A stretch of 64,000 nucleotides of DNA, taken from a bacterium 210917-SL.2.15 (GTDB lineage Bacteria > Bacillota > Clostridia > Oscillospirales > Oscillospiraceae). Positions 50,636 through 59,195 of this stretch are shown in pieces. Below the pieces are notes generated by a model. That model had not been told where the DNA came from and ran no database searches. It worked only from the letters and a program-made list of their open reading frames with translations. The translations under genes and the position numbers were made by a program. Position 1 is the stretch's first letter, and the number at the start of each line of letters is the position of its first letter. Location of the stretch: positions 1 through 64,000 of the forward strand of contig JAJCJC010000006.1 of NCBI GenBank assembly GCA_020555605.1. The letters run 5' to 3'.

Positions 50636-52720
50636 GTGAAATTTCAGCAGTGGCATATCCACGCCTCGGACGAGGGCGCCGTGCGCGCCCTGATGGACGC
50701 GGGCTATCCCTATCTCATTTCCACCGTGCTCGCGCCCAGGGGCGTGTGCGCGCCGGAGGAGGCGGAGGCCCTGCTGCACCGCGGCGAAGGCCTGACGCTG
50801 GACCCGCTCCTGCTGCGCGACATGGACAAGGCCGTCGCGCGCATCCGCGCCGCCGTGGCCGGGGGCGAAAAAATCGCTGTGTTCGGCGACTACGACGTGG
50901 ACGGCATCACCGCCACCTGCCTGATGACCGACGCCCTGCGCCGTGCCGGGGCGGACGTGACCTATTATATTCCCCACCGCCTGGACGACGGCTACGGCCT
51001 CAACTCCCCGGCCTTGGAGCGGCTGCGCCGCGAGGGCGCGTCCCTGGTGGTCACGGTGGACTGCGGTATCACCGGTGTGGCCGAGGCCGCTTTCGCCCGG
51101 GACATCGGCCTGGATCTGGTCGTCACCGACCACCACGAGTGCCGGGACGAACTGCCCCAGGCCGCCGCCGTGGTGGATCCCCGCCGGCCGGACTGCCCCT
51201 ATCCCTTCAAAAACCTGGCCGGCGTGGGCGTGGCGCTGAAGCTGGCCATGGCCCTGGCGGGGCCGGAGGGGGCGGAGGACGCCTTCCGGCGCTACTGCAC
51301 CCTGGCCGCCATCGGCACCGTGGCCGACGTGATGAGCATGACCGGGGAAAACCGCACCATCGTCCACTGCGGCCTGCAGGCCCTGCCCCAGTCCCCCTGC
51401 ATCGGGCTGCACGCCCTGCTGCGCCAGGCAGGGCTGGAGGGCAAGGCCGTCACCTCCACCTCCATCGGCTTCGTGCTCTCGCCCCGCATCAACGCCGCCG
51501 GGCGCATGGGCCAGGCGGACACGGCGGCGGAGCTGTTCCTCACCGGCGACAGCGGCCGGGCCGAAGCGCTGGCCCGGGAGCTGTGTGAGCTGAACCGGGA
51601 GCGCCAGCAGGTGGAGCAGCAGATTTTCGCCGAGGCCGAAGCGCGCATCGCCGCCCTGCCGGAGTGCGAGCGCAGCGCGCTGGTGCTGGAAAGCGATACC
51701 TGGCATCAGGGCGTGGTGGGCATCGTGGCCTCCCGCCTGAGCGAGAAATATTCCTGCCCCAGCTTTATGATCCATTTGAGCGGGGAGGTGGGCAAAGGTT
51801 CCTGCCGCAGCTTCGGCGGCTTCAACCTGTTCGCCGCCCTCGAGCAGTGCCAGGAGTTGCTGCTGGGCTTCGGCGGCCACGAACTGGCCGCGGGCTTTAC
51901 CATTGAAAAAGAAAACATCCCGGCCTTCCGGGAAAAAATGAATGAATGTGTGCGCCGCAGCTTCGGCACGGAGCGGCCCGTCTCCTGCCTGGAGGTGGAC
52001 GCCCTGATCACCCGCCCGTCCCTTCTGAGCCTGGGCGAGGTGGAAGCCCTTTCCGCCCTGGAACCCTACGGCGCGGATAATCCCCGCCCCCTGTTCTGCA
52101 TCCAGGGGCTGACGGTGGAAAGCCTGCAGAACGTGGGCCAGAACAAGCACCTGAAGCTGCGCTTTTCCAAAGGCAGCGTGCAGCTGGACGGCATCTTCTT
52201 TTCCGCCACCGCCGAAACCTGCGGAGCGGGGCAGGGAGACCGGGTGGACGCGGCGTTCTACCTGAACGTGAACGAATTCCGCTCCCGGTGCACCGTACAG
52301 CTGCAGCTGGCGGATCTGCGCCTGTCCCGGGAACCCAGCGTGCGGGAACGGGAGGATCTGGAACGGCTGCGCCGCTTCTTCGGCGGCGAGGGACTCACGC
52401 CCCAGGAAGCCGTGCACCTGCTGCCCGAGCGCGCCCAGTTCGCCGCCTGCTGGCGCGCGCTGGACCGTTTCCTGCCCCCGGAGGGGGCGCTGCAGGCGGC
52501 CTATCTTCCGCTGCTGCGCAAGCTGGAAAAGGGCCTGGGCGGCGTGAACCCCTTCGCACGCGCTGCCGTGTGCCTGCAGGTGTTCTGCGAGCGCGGGCTT
52601 TTGCAGATGGAAGGGGCGGGGGACGAGCGCAGCTTCGCACGCGTCCCCATTTCGGGCAAGGCGGATCTGGAAGCCTCGCCCTATGTGCAGACCTTGCGCG
52701 CCATACTCGGCAGGAGGTGA
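50636..52720 (+). CDS. recJ: Single-stranded-DNA-specific exonuclease RecJ
   Basis: A 5'-3' ssDNA exonuclease of recombination and mismatch repair. The 694-residue protein has the DHH phosphoesterase motifs FGDYDVDGITAT (85-89 core), DCG (142-144) and TDHHE (165-167). The DHHA1 part includes GGHELAAGF, followed by the OB domain (VESLQNVGQNKHLKLRF) and a C-terminal extension. The start is GTG 50636 with AAAGGAG upstream. It precedes relA by 6 nt and shares its transcript. Confidence 0.95.
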   Translation: MKFQQWHIHASDEGAVRALMDAGYPYLISTVLAPRGVCAPEEAEALLHRGEGLTLDPLLLRDMDKAVARIRAAVAGGEKIAVFGDYDVDGITATCLMTDALRRAGADVTYYIPHRLDDGYGLNSPALERLRREGASLVVTVDCGITGVAEAAFARDIGLDLVVTDHHECRDELPQAAAVVDPRRPDCPYPFKNLAGVGVALKLAMALAGPEGAEDAFRRYCTLAAIGTVADVMSMTGENRTIVHCGLQALPQSPCIGLHALLRQAGLEGKAVTSTSIGFVLSPRINAAGRMGQADTAAELFLTGDSGRAEALARELCELNRERQQVEQQIFAEAEARIAALPECERSALVLESDTWHQGVVGIVASRLSEKYSCPSFMIHLSGEVGKGSCRSFGGFNLFAALEQCQELLLGFGGHELAAGFTIEKENIPAFREKMNECVRRSFGTERPVSCLEVDALITRPSLLSLGEVEALSALEPYGADNPRPLFCIQGLTVESLQNVGQNKHLKLRFSKGSVQLDGIFFSATAETCGAGQGDRVDAAFYLNVNEFRSRCTVQLQLADLRLSREPSVREREDLERLRRFFGGEGLTPQEAVHLLPERAQFAACWRALDRFLPPEGALQAAYLPLLRKLEKGLGGVNPFARAAVCLQVFCERGLLQMEGAGDERSFARVPISGKADLEASPYVQTLRAILGRR

Positions 52721-52726
52721 GAGACC

Positions 52727-54955
52727 ATGACGGCAGAAGAACTCGGCAGCGTCAACGAACGCTATGAAGCCCTGGAGGCGTCCATTCGCGCCTATAATCC
52801 CAATGCGGACTTTGACAAGATTCGCCGCGCCTTTGAATACGCCCGGGACAAACACATCCACCAGCGCCGCAAGGACGGCTCGCCCTACATCACCCACCCC
52901 CTGGCCGTGGCCCAGGTGGTGTCCGACATGCATCTGGACAGCGAGTCCATCATGGCCGCCCTGCTCCACGACTGCATCGAGGACACCGACGCCACCCATG
53001 AGGAAATCGCCAAGCTGTTTTCCCCGGCGGTGGCGGAGTTGGTGGAGGGCGTGACCAAGCTGACACGGGTGCAGTATATCAGCAAGGAAGAAGAGCAGAT
53101 GGAAAATCTGCGCAAAATGCTGATGGCCATGAGCAAGGACATCCGCGTGATTCTGGTGAAGATCGCCGACCGGCTGCACAATATGCGCACCATGGACTAC
53201 CAGACCGCGGAAAAGCAGAAGCAGAAGTCCCTCGAAACCATGGAGATTTACGCGCCCCTGGCCCACCGCCTCGGTATGCAAAAGGTGAAATGGGAGCTGG
53301 AAGACCGGTCGCTGCGCTACCTCGACCCCGTGGGCTACCGGGATATCAACGACAAGCTGGAAGTCCACCGCGCCCAGCACGAGGCTTTCATGGCCCACAT
53401 CCAGAGCCAGATCGAGGAGCGCCTCAAAGAGATCAGCGTAGATTACACCAAGGTTTACGGTCGCATCAAGCACACTTACAGCATTTACCGCAAAATGTAT
53501 TCCCAGGGAAAAACCCTCGAGCAGATTTACGACCTGTTCGCCTTCCGCGTCATCGTGAAAACCATTCCCGACTGCTACAACGTTCTCGGCGTGATGCACG
53601 ATCTCTACAAACCCGTGCTGGGCCGTTTCAAGGACTATATCGGCACCCCCAAGCCCAACATGTACCAGTCCCTGCACACCACGGTTATCGGCGACGAGGG
53701 TATCCCCTTCGAGGTGCAGATCCGCACCGAGGAAATGCACCAGATCGCCGAATACGGTATCGCCGCCCACTGGAAATACAAGCAGAACGGCCAGGGCGCC
53801 GGCAGCGAGCGCACCTACGAATGGGTGCGCAAGCTCCTTGAAAATCAGGAAAGCTCCGACGCCGAGGAGTTTATCCACAATTTGAAAGTGGATATGTTCT
53901 CCGACGAGGTGTTCGTGTTCACCCCCAGCGGCGACGTGGTAAACCTGCCCGCCGGCGCCACCCCCATCGACTTTGCCTACTCCATCCACTCCGCCGTGGG
54001 CAACTCGATGGTGTCCTGCAAGGTGAACAACCGCATCGTCACCTTTGACTACCCGCTGCAGAACGGCGACATTGTGGAGGTGGTCACCTCCAAGGCCGCC
54101 CACGGCCCCAGCCGCGACTGGATGAACATCGCCAAGAGCAGCGAGGCCCGCAACAAGATCCGCCAGTGGTTCAAGAAAGAAAAGCGGGAAGAAAACGTGG
54201 CCCGGGGCAAGCTGAGCTTCGATTCCGAACTCAAGCACGCCGGGCTGACCCTGTCGGAAATCACCTCCTGGGAAAATCTCCCGGCGGTGCTCAAAAAAAT
54301 GTCCTATGGCTCGATCGACGATATGTACGCCGCCATCGGCTACGGCGGACTTTCGTCCCTGAAAGCCGTCAACCGCATTCGGGATGAGCTGTGGCGCGAG
54401 CGCCGCACCGCCCAGGCGGCCCAGAAAGCCGCCGAGATGGAAGAGCTGTCCCGCAGCGCCGCGGCGCCGCCTCCGCCGGTACCCGCCAAGCGCCACAGCG
54501 AAAACGGTGTCATCGTGGAGGGCTTGGGCAACTGCCTGGTCAAATTCGCCAAGTGCTGCGCCCCGGTGCCCGGAGACCCCATCGTGGGCTTTGTCACCCG
54601 GGGGTACGGCGTGTCCGTCCACCGCGTGGACTGCCCCAACGCCCGCCACAACAGCAGGGACCCCGAAGAAGCTGCCCGCTGGGTCAAGGTCGCCTGGGGC
54701 AGCGACACCCGGGAAAGCTATCAGACCAGCCTCGAACTGGTGTCCAAGGACCGCGACGGGCTGGTGCTGGACATTTCCGCTATGCTTTCCACGGCCAAGG
54801 TGCGGGTGCTGTCCTTTTCCTCCCGGGGTATGCCGGACGGCTTCGCCATCACCTCCATCGTGCTGGAGGTCACCGGCTCGGAACAGCTGGAACTGCTGAT
54901 GAAAAAGCTCAAGGGCATTCAGGGCGTCATGGACGTCAAGCGGCCCACGGGCTGA
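52727..54955 (+). CDS. relA: Bifunctional (p)ppGpp synthetase/hydrolase
   Basis: Makes and degrades the stringent-response alarmone. The 742-residue Rel protein has the HD hydrolase domain (THPLAVAQ, LLHDCIEDT: H57, H81, D82), the synthetase domain (DLFAFRVIV; VLGVMHDLYKP; GTPKPNMYQSLHT), TGS (VFVFTPSGDVVNLPAGATPIDFAYSIH), a Zn-finger/helical part with KCCAPVPGDPIVGFVTRG and a C-terminal ACT domain. RBS AGGAGG lies at the recJ end, which is 6 nt upstream. Both activities appear intact. Confidence 0.96.
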   Translation: MTAEELGSVNERYEALEASIRAYNPNADFDKIRRAFEYARDKHIHQRRKDGSPYITHPLAVAQVVSDMHLDSESIMAALLHDCIEDTDATHEEIAKLFSPAVAELVEGVTKLTRVQYISKEEEQMENLRKMLMAMSKDIRVILVKIADRLHNMRTMDYQTAEKQKQKSLETMEIYAPLAHRLGMQKVKWELEDRSLRYLDPVGYRDINDKLEVHRAQHEAFMAHIQSQIEERLKEISVDYTKVYGRIKHTYSIYRKMYSQGKTLEQIYDLFAFRVIVKTIPDCYNVLGVMHDLYKPVLGRFKDYIGTPKPNMYQSLHTTVIGDEGIPFEVQIRTEEMHQIAEYGIAAHWKYKQNGQGAGSERTYEWVRKLLENQESSDAEEFIHNLKVDMFSDEVFVFTPSGDVVNLPAGATPIDFAYSIHSAVGNSMVSCKVNNRIVTFDYPLQNGDIVEVVTSKAAHGPSRDWMNIAKSSEARNKIRQWFKKEKREENVARGKLSFDSELKHAGLTLSEITSWENLPAVLKKMSYGSIDDMYAAIGYGGLSSLKAVNRIRDELWRERRTAQAAQKAAEMEELSRSAAAPPPPVPAKRHSENGVIVEGLGNCLVKFAKCCAPVPGDPIVGFVTRGYGVSVHRVDCPNARHNSRDPEEAARWVKVAWGSDTRESYQTSLELVSKDRDGLVLDISAMLSTAKVRVLSFSSRGMPDGFAITSIVLEVTGSEQLELLMKKLKGIQGVMDVKRPTG

Positions 54956-54977
54956 GGGCGGCGTTGAACGGATATTT

Positions 54978-55283
54978 TTACTGTAGAAGGCCCGCTGGGC
55001 GGACCGGAGGTTCGGAGCTGACGGCCGGGCGGAAATCTGCTGCGATCTCCCGGAAATCCTCCGGCCGCGCCAGCTCCATCCCCAGATAGACCCCGTGGGC
55101 AAATGCCTCGCAGCAGCATTGATCCCGGAACAGAAGCACCGCATCAAACATCCCCAGGCGCATCTTTTTCGGCGCCGGCAGAGATCGGAGCGCCTCCGTG
55201 AGCCAGCCATCGTCAAAAGCCGCCTGCCGCTCCAGAAACGGCGCGGCATAATGATAAAAAAGCCATTCGTAAGATGGGTTCAT
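54978..55283 (-). CDS. Small hypothetical protein
   Basis: A 101-residue protein beginning MNPSYEWLFYHYAAPFLERQAAFDDGWLTEALRSLP. It is rich in aromatic residues and Cys (DQCCCEAFAHGVYLGMELA) and ends in a Pro-rich tail. ATG 55283 lies behind GGAGG. No family was recognised. It lies convergent to relA, on the opposite strand from all its neighbours. Confidence 0.6.
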   Translation of the reverse strand: MNPSYEWLFYHYAAPFLERQAAFDDGWLTEALRSLPAPKKMRLGMFDAVLLFRDQCCCEAFAHGVYLGMELARPEDFREIAADFRPAVSSEPPVRPAGLLQ

Positions 55284-55458
55284 GGTAAATACCTCCCTGA
55301 AAACTTTTTCTGTGAATTGAACTCCGCAAAAACACTTTATAGTGTGATAATAGCGTAAAGGATATGCTGTATCAAGTATTTTCACAGTTTTTAGTGTGGT
55401 TTTTTATTGTGTAGCAATTTCATAATATTTAAAATATTTTGACGAAGGAGGCCTTTAT

Positions 55459-55668
55459 ATGGCGCTTTCTGCTCAAATCCGACAATTACTGAAGCAACGC
55501 AACATGACCATTAAAGAGCTGGCCGAACAGCTGGGCTATAGCGGAAACAATTTGAGCAACAAACTTGCCCGTGATAATTTCTCCGAACGGGAGCTGCAGC
55601 AGATCGCAGAACAATTGGACTGCGACCTACAAATTACGTTTATTCCCCGGGATAGGCATTCCACCTGA
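55459..55668 (+). CDS. Small Cro/C1-type HTH protein
   Basis: A 69-residue protein with a full HTH: LLKQRNMTIKELAEQLGYSGNNLSNKLARDNFSERELQQIAEQL, ending CDLQITFIPRD. The C-terminal strand pattern (LDCDLQITF) is seen in LLM-class phage-like and conjugative-element regulators. RBS AAGGAGG. It opens a run of three small HTH genes between relA and dtd. Confidence 0.75.
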   Translation: MALSAQIRQLLKQRNMTIKELAEQLGYSGNNLSNKLARDNFSERELQQIAEQLDCDLQITFIPRDRHST

Positions 55669-55736
55669 CCATGTTTTGCGGCCAACAAAAAGGAAATACT
55701 GCAAGGCGCATGTCAGATTTTGTCTGGGGGATTTGT

Positions 55737-56030
55737 ATGAACTTTCATGAAAAAATTTATCTACTCCGCAAAGAACGGGGTGAAACCCAAACGCAAACCG
55801 CCAACGGAGCAGGGATCACACTGCGCCAGTGGCAGCGTTTTGAAAGTGGGGAGCAGAAACCTGGCTTTGATGTATTGATCCCTATCGCTGACCATTTTGA
55901 AGTATCGCTGGATTACTTGACCGGCCGCAGTGATCGACGGGAAATTGATGGAAAGCTTGTGGGTGAAAAGGTTGAAAAGCATGATCGAATTTTGCAAACG
56001 TATGCGTGCACTGCGCAAAGAGCGCGGTGA
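55737..56030 (+). CDS. Small XRE-family HTH protein (tandem copy 1)
   Basis: A 97-residue protein with HTH_3: KIYLLRKERGETQTQTANGAGITLRQWQRFESGEQKPGFDVLIPIADHFEVSLDYLTGRSD. ATG 55737 lies just after TGGGGG. Its C-terminus (REIDGKLVGEKVEKHDRILQ) overlaps the next gene by 50 nt. Copy 2 (55981-56202) shares the KPGFDVLIxIADHFxVSxDYLTGR core, so this is a local tandem duplication. Confidence 0.78.
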   Translation: MNFHEKIYLLRKERGETQTQTANGAGITLRQWQRFESGEQKPGFDVLIPIADHFEVSLDYLTGRSDRREIDGKLVGEKVEKHDRILQTYACTAQRAR

Positions 56031-56202
56031 AACCCAAGTACAGGCAGCGCAGGATATTGGCATAACCGATCGGCAATACCAGCGCTTTGAAGCGGGAAAA
56101 CAGAAACCCGGCTTTGACGTATTGATCGCCATTGCCGACCATTTCGGCGTATCCATCGACTACCTCACCGGCCGCACCGAAAACCGCGCCGTCAACCAGT
56201 AA
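55981..56202 (+). CDS. Small XRE-family HTH protein (tandem copy 2)
   Basis: A 73-residue protein: MIEFCKRMRALRKERGETQVQAAQDIGITDRQYQRFEAGKQKPGFDVLIAIADHFGVSIDYLTGRTENRAVNQ, a typical HTH_3 with the SIDYLTGRT tail of phage-repressor-like proteins. It overlaps copy 1 in another frame; RBS AAAAGG. Regulatory targets are unknown. Confidence 0.78.
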   Translation: MIEFCKRMRALRKERGETQVQAAQDIGITDRQYQRFEAGKQKPGFDVLIAIADHFGVSIDYLTGRTENRAVNQ

Positions 56203-56329
56203 GCCGCCGCATCACTTCCCCGCCCGCACCCGTCAGCGGCAGCGGCGCAAGCGGGTAAACCAATCCGCACAGCACCAAGCAAACCAAGCCCAGGACATAG
56301 ACACAAAAGAAAAAGGAGCAGCTTTCGTC

Positions 56330-56545
56330 ACGAAAGCCGCCCCAAGCGCTCTTTTTCTTTGTACCGGGCGCGGCACGTTTCTTTTTCTCTCGCGAGAGAA
56401 AAAGAAATGTGGGGCGCAACCGTTCCCCCTTCTTCCAAGAAGGCCCCCCCGCCCCATGTATGGGGCATAACCGCCCCCTCTGCCAAGAGGGAACCCCCAT
56501 CCCGCCCCTGCCAGGGGCAAAATCACCGCCCTTCGCGGCGAAAGG
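56330..56545. repeat. Cluster of small palindromes, copy 2
   Basis: Within the 354-nt gap before dtd, at least five inverted repeats follow each other: a perfect 30-bp palindrome (56378-56407, arm TTTCTTTTTCTCTCG), CTTCTTCCAAGAAG, CCCCATGTATGGGG, CCCTCTGCCAAGAGGG and CCCCTGCCAGGGG. The CGCCCCCTCTGCCAA segment is shared with 41700-41834. No gene was recognised. Confidence 0.65.
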
Positions 56546-56556
56546 AGAATCCAACC

Positions 56557-57003
56557 ATGCGCGCAGTCGTCACAAGAGTATCCTCCGCCTCCGTCGCCAT
56601 CGGCGGACAGGTGCGGGGACAAATCGAACAGGGCTTCCTCGTGCTGCTGGGCGTCGGTCCCAACGACACCGAGGAAACCGCCGTCAAACTCGCGGAAAAA
56701 ATCTGCCGTTTGCGGGTCTTTTCCGATGAAAACGGGAAAATGAACCGGGATCTGGCCGCCGTGGGCGGAGCACTTCTGGTGGTGTCCCAGTTCACGCTGT
56801 ACGCCGATACCAAGTCCCGCCGGCCGGGCTTCACCGGCGCGGCCAAGCCGGACATCGCCGCAGCGCTGTATGAGTGTTTTATGGAAGCCTGCCAGGCGCA
56901 GGGTTTCACCGTCGAACACGGCGAATTCGGCGCGGATATGCAAGTCGAATCGGTCAACGACGGCCCGGTAACCATTTTGTTTGATACAGAGCGGTCCTTT
57001 TAA
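56557..57003 (+). CDS. dtd: D-aminoacyl-tRNA deacylase
   Basis: Removes D-amino acids mischarged on tRNA. The 148-residue protein is complete: [13 protein letters not shown] start, the SQFTLYADT motif (catalytic region) and the [10 protein letters not shown] motif near the end. RBS AAAGGAG. It opens a plus-strand run of seven genes that continues to the window end, with small gaps. Confidence 0.96.
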   Translation: MRAVVTRVSSASVAIGGQVRGQIEQGFLVLLGVGPNDTEETAVKLAEKICRLRVFSDENGKMNRDLAAVGGALLVVSQFTLYADTKSRRPGFTGAAKPDIAAALYECFMEACQAQGFTVEHGEFGADMQVESVNDGPVTILFDTERSF

Positions 57004-57044
57004 GACAATACAGAAATGACCCTGCAAAAAAGGAGGAACCAACA

Positions 57045-57668
57045 ATGGAAGTAAAAACCTACCAAGTGGGCCAGATCGGCACCAACTGTTATTTCGTGGG
57101 TGACGAGGCCTCAAAGAAAGGCTGTATGATCGATCCCGGCGACGAGGCGGAGAACCTGATCCGCCTGTGGGGCGCTTTCAGCTATGAGCTTTCCGCCATT
57201 CTGGTAACCCACGGCCACTTTGACCACACCACCGCCCTGGCCGCTGTGGCCGCGGCCTTTCCCAATGTCCCGGTCTACATCCGCCGCGAAGACGTGTGCG
57301 AGAGCGGCCGGCCGGAATTCTGGCAGTGCGCCCACGTGAGCGGCATGCACTATGTCAAAGACGGCGACACCATTGCCGTGGGCAACCTGATCTTCACCGT
57401 GATCGAAACGCCGGGACACACCCCCGGCGGCGCGGTGTTCAAAACCGCCGGCGCGCTGTTCACCGGCGACACCCTGTTTGCCGGCAGCTGCGGCCGCGTG
57501 GATTTCCCCGGCAGCGACTGGGGCCAGATGTGCGCCTCCCTGCGCCGCCTGGATGCGCTGGAGGGAGACTATACCGTCTATCCCGGCCATGAGTGGAGCA
57601 CCACCCTCTCCCGGGAGCGCGCCGGCAACCCCTATATCCGCTCGGCCCGGCAGCTGGGGAACGCATGA
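57045..57668 (+). CDS. MBL-fold metallohydrolase, glyoxalase II-like
   Basis: A 207-residue metallo-beta-lactamase fold hydrolase with metal motif THGHFDHTTAL (HxHxDH), then ETPGHTPGG, FTGDTLFAGSCGRVDFPG and VYPGHEWSTTL. The layout is that of the YcbL/glyoxalase II-like group linked to relA-dtd in Clostridia. The substrate is unproven. RBS AGGAGG. The stop overlaps hemZ (ATGA), so the two are translationally coupled. Confidence 0.93.
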   Translation: MEVKTYQVGQIGTNCYFVGDEASKKGCMIDPGDEAENLIRLWGAFSYELSAILVTHGHFDHTTALAAVAAAFPNVPVYIRREDVCESGRPEFWQCAHVSGMHYVKDGDTIAVGNLIFTVIETPGHTPGGAVFKTAGALFTGDTLFAGSCGRVDFPGSDWGQMCASLRRLDALEGDYTVYPGHEWSTTLSRERAGNPYIRSARQLGNA

Positions 57669-59194
57669 AGCTCACCCTGACCGGCCACGGCTACAAATAC
57701 GCCGTAGAACAGATCATGACCGTGCTTTTCCCCGGCGAAAAACCGGACTACGGCCAGTGGGACCGCAGAGAGGAAAACTGCGCCGTGGTGGAGCTGTCCG
57801 AGGGCCTGGTGTGGGTCACAGCCACCACCCGGCTCAACCGGAATGGAAAGCGTGCCATAGGCGTCAGCCGTGCCCTGCGGTCTGCGCTGGAAACTGATGA
57901 ACTGTCCCGGGACCGGGTGTGCCAGCGCATCTTGAAGCTGAGCTTTTTCAAAGCCGCCGTCACCCTCACCGGGGAGATTCCCCCCTGGGGCGCGCTGACA
58001 GGGATTCGTCCGGCCCGCATGCTCACCCGCATGATGGAGCAGGGCATGGGCGAAAAAGAGGCTCTGGCGGCCCTGTGCGCGGAATACTTTGTCTCCCCCG
58101 AGCGGGCAAAGCTATGCCTGTCCACCGCCCGGGCCAGCCGCAAAGCCCAAGCGGCGCTGCGGGGCGACGAATTCTCCCTGTATGTGGGCATCCCCTTTTG
58201 TCCCACCCGCTGCGCCTACTGCTCCTTTGTCAGCGCGTCGGTGGAAAAAACGTTTGCCATGATCGGGCCGTATCTCGACGCCCTGTGCCGCGAGATCGCC
58301 CTGATGGGCAGCGCGGCGGCGGAGCTGGGGCTGAAGGTCAAATCCCTCTACATCGGCGGCGGCACGCCCACCACTCTGTCCCCCGCACAGCTGCAGACTC
58401 TGCTGCGCGCTCTGGCGCAGCACTTCGACCTGTCCCGCCTGAGTGAATACACGGTAGAAGCCGGCCGGCCCGACACCGTGACGACGGAAAAGCTTGCTGT
58501 GCTGGCCGAAAGCGGCGTCACCCGCGTCAGTATCAATCCCCAGACCATGGAGGACCGTGTGCTGGATGCCATCGGCCGCCGCCACAGCGCTGCGGACGTG
58601 TACCAGGCCATGGAGCTGGCCAAAGCCTCCGGCATTCCCCACATCAATATGGATCTGATTGCGGGCCTGCCCACAGATACGCCCGAGGGCTTTTCCCGCA
58701 CGCTGGACAAATGCCTGGCCCTAGCGCCGGACAACCTGACCGTGCACACCCTGGCCCTGAAAAAAGGCTCGCGCATCCTGCTGGATGGTCTGCCCGTTCC
58801 CGGCGCAGCCGAGGTGGGGCAGATGCTGAACTACTCCGCCGCGCACCTGAGCAAGGCGGGCTATGCGCCCTACTACCTGTACCGGCAGAAATACATGTCC
58901 GGCAATTTCGAAAACGTGGGCTGGAGCAAACCCGGCGCCGAGGGGCTGTATAATATCTATATTATGGAAGAGCTGCACTCGATCCTCTCCGTGGGCGCGG
59001 GCGGCTCCACCAAGCTGGTGGACCCGCGCACCGGGCACATTGTGCGGCACTTCAACTGCAAATATGCCAAAGAATACATGGAAAAACCGGAAAAATGGAC
59101 CCAGAACCGCGCGCAGTTCCTCGCCTTTGAGCGCGCGCTGCTCCGCGATTACGGCCTGCTTCCGGAGGAAAACACGGAAGGGAGCGACTCATAA
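57665..59194 (+). CDS. hemZ: HemZ-type coproporphyrinogen III dehydrogenase-like radical SAM enzyme
   Basis: A 509-residue radical SAM protein. Residues 1-160 form the HemZ-specific N-terminal part (KLTLTGHGYKYAVEQIMTVLFPGE). The SAM cluster motif is CPTRCAYC (C179, C183, C186), followed by LYIGGGTPTTLSP, RVSINPQTM and INMDLIAGLPTDTP. The C-terminus is the HemN-like segment. HemZ proteins are annotated as oxygen-independent coproporphyrinogen dehydrogenases but often their role is not proven. ATG 57665 overlaps the MBL gene stop. Confidence 0.92.
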   Translation: MKLTLTGHGYKYAVEQIMTVLFPGEKPDYGQWDRREENCAVVELSEGLVWVTATTRLNRNGKRAIGVSRALRSALETDELSRDRVCQRILKLSFFKAAVTLTGEIPPWGALTGIRPARMLTRMMEQGMGEKEALAALCAEYFVSPERAKLCLSTARASRKAQAALRGDEFSLYVGIPFCPTRCAYCSFVSASVEKTFAMIGPYLDALCREIALMGSAAAELGLKVKSLYIGGGTPTTLSPAQLQTLLRALAQHFDLSRLSEYTVEAGRPDTVTTEKLAVLAESGVTRVSINPQTMEDRVLDAIGRRHSAADVYQAMELAKASGIPHINMDLIAGLPTDTPEGFSRTLDKCLALAPDNLTVHTLALKKGSRILLDGLPVPGAAEVGQMLNYSAAHLSKAGYAPYYLYRQKYMSGNFENVGWSKPGAEGLYNIYIMEELHSILSVGAGGSTKLVDPRTGHIVRHFNCKYAKEYMEKPEKWTQNRAQFLAFERALLRDYGLLPEENTEGSDS

Positions 59195-59195
59195 C

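Noticed and set aside
50465..55249. Very long minus-strand open frame (about 1594 codons) opposite recJ and relA
   Set aside because: It is the antisense shadow of two well-supported plus-strand genes in GC-rich DNA; its translation is low-complexity His/Gly/Ala/Val-rich and has no domain or RBS.
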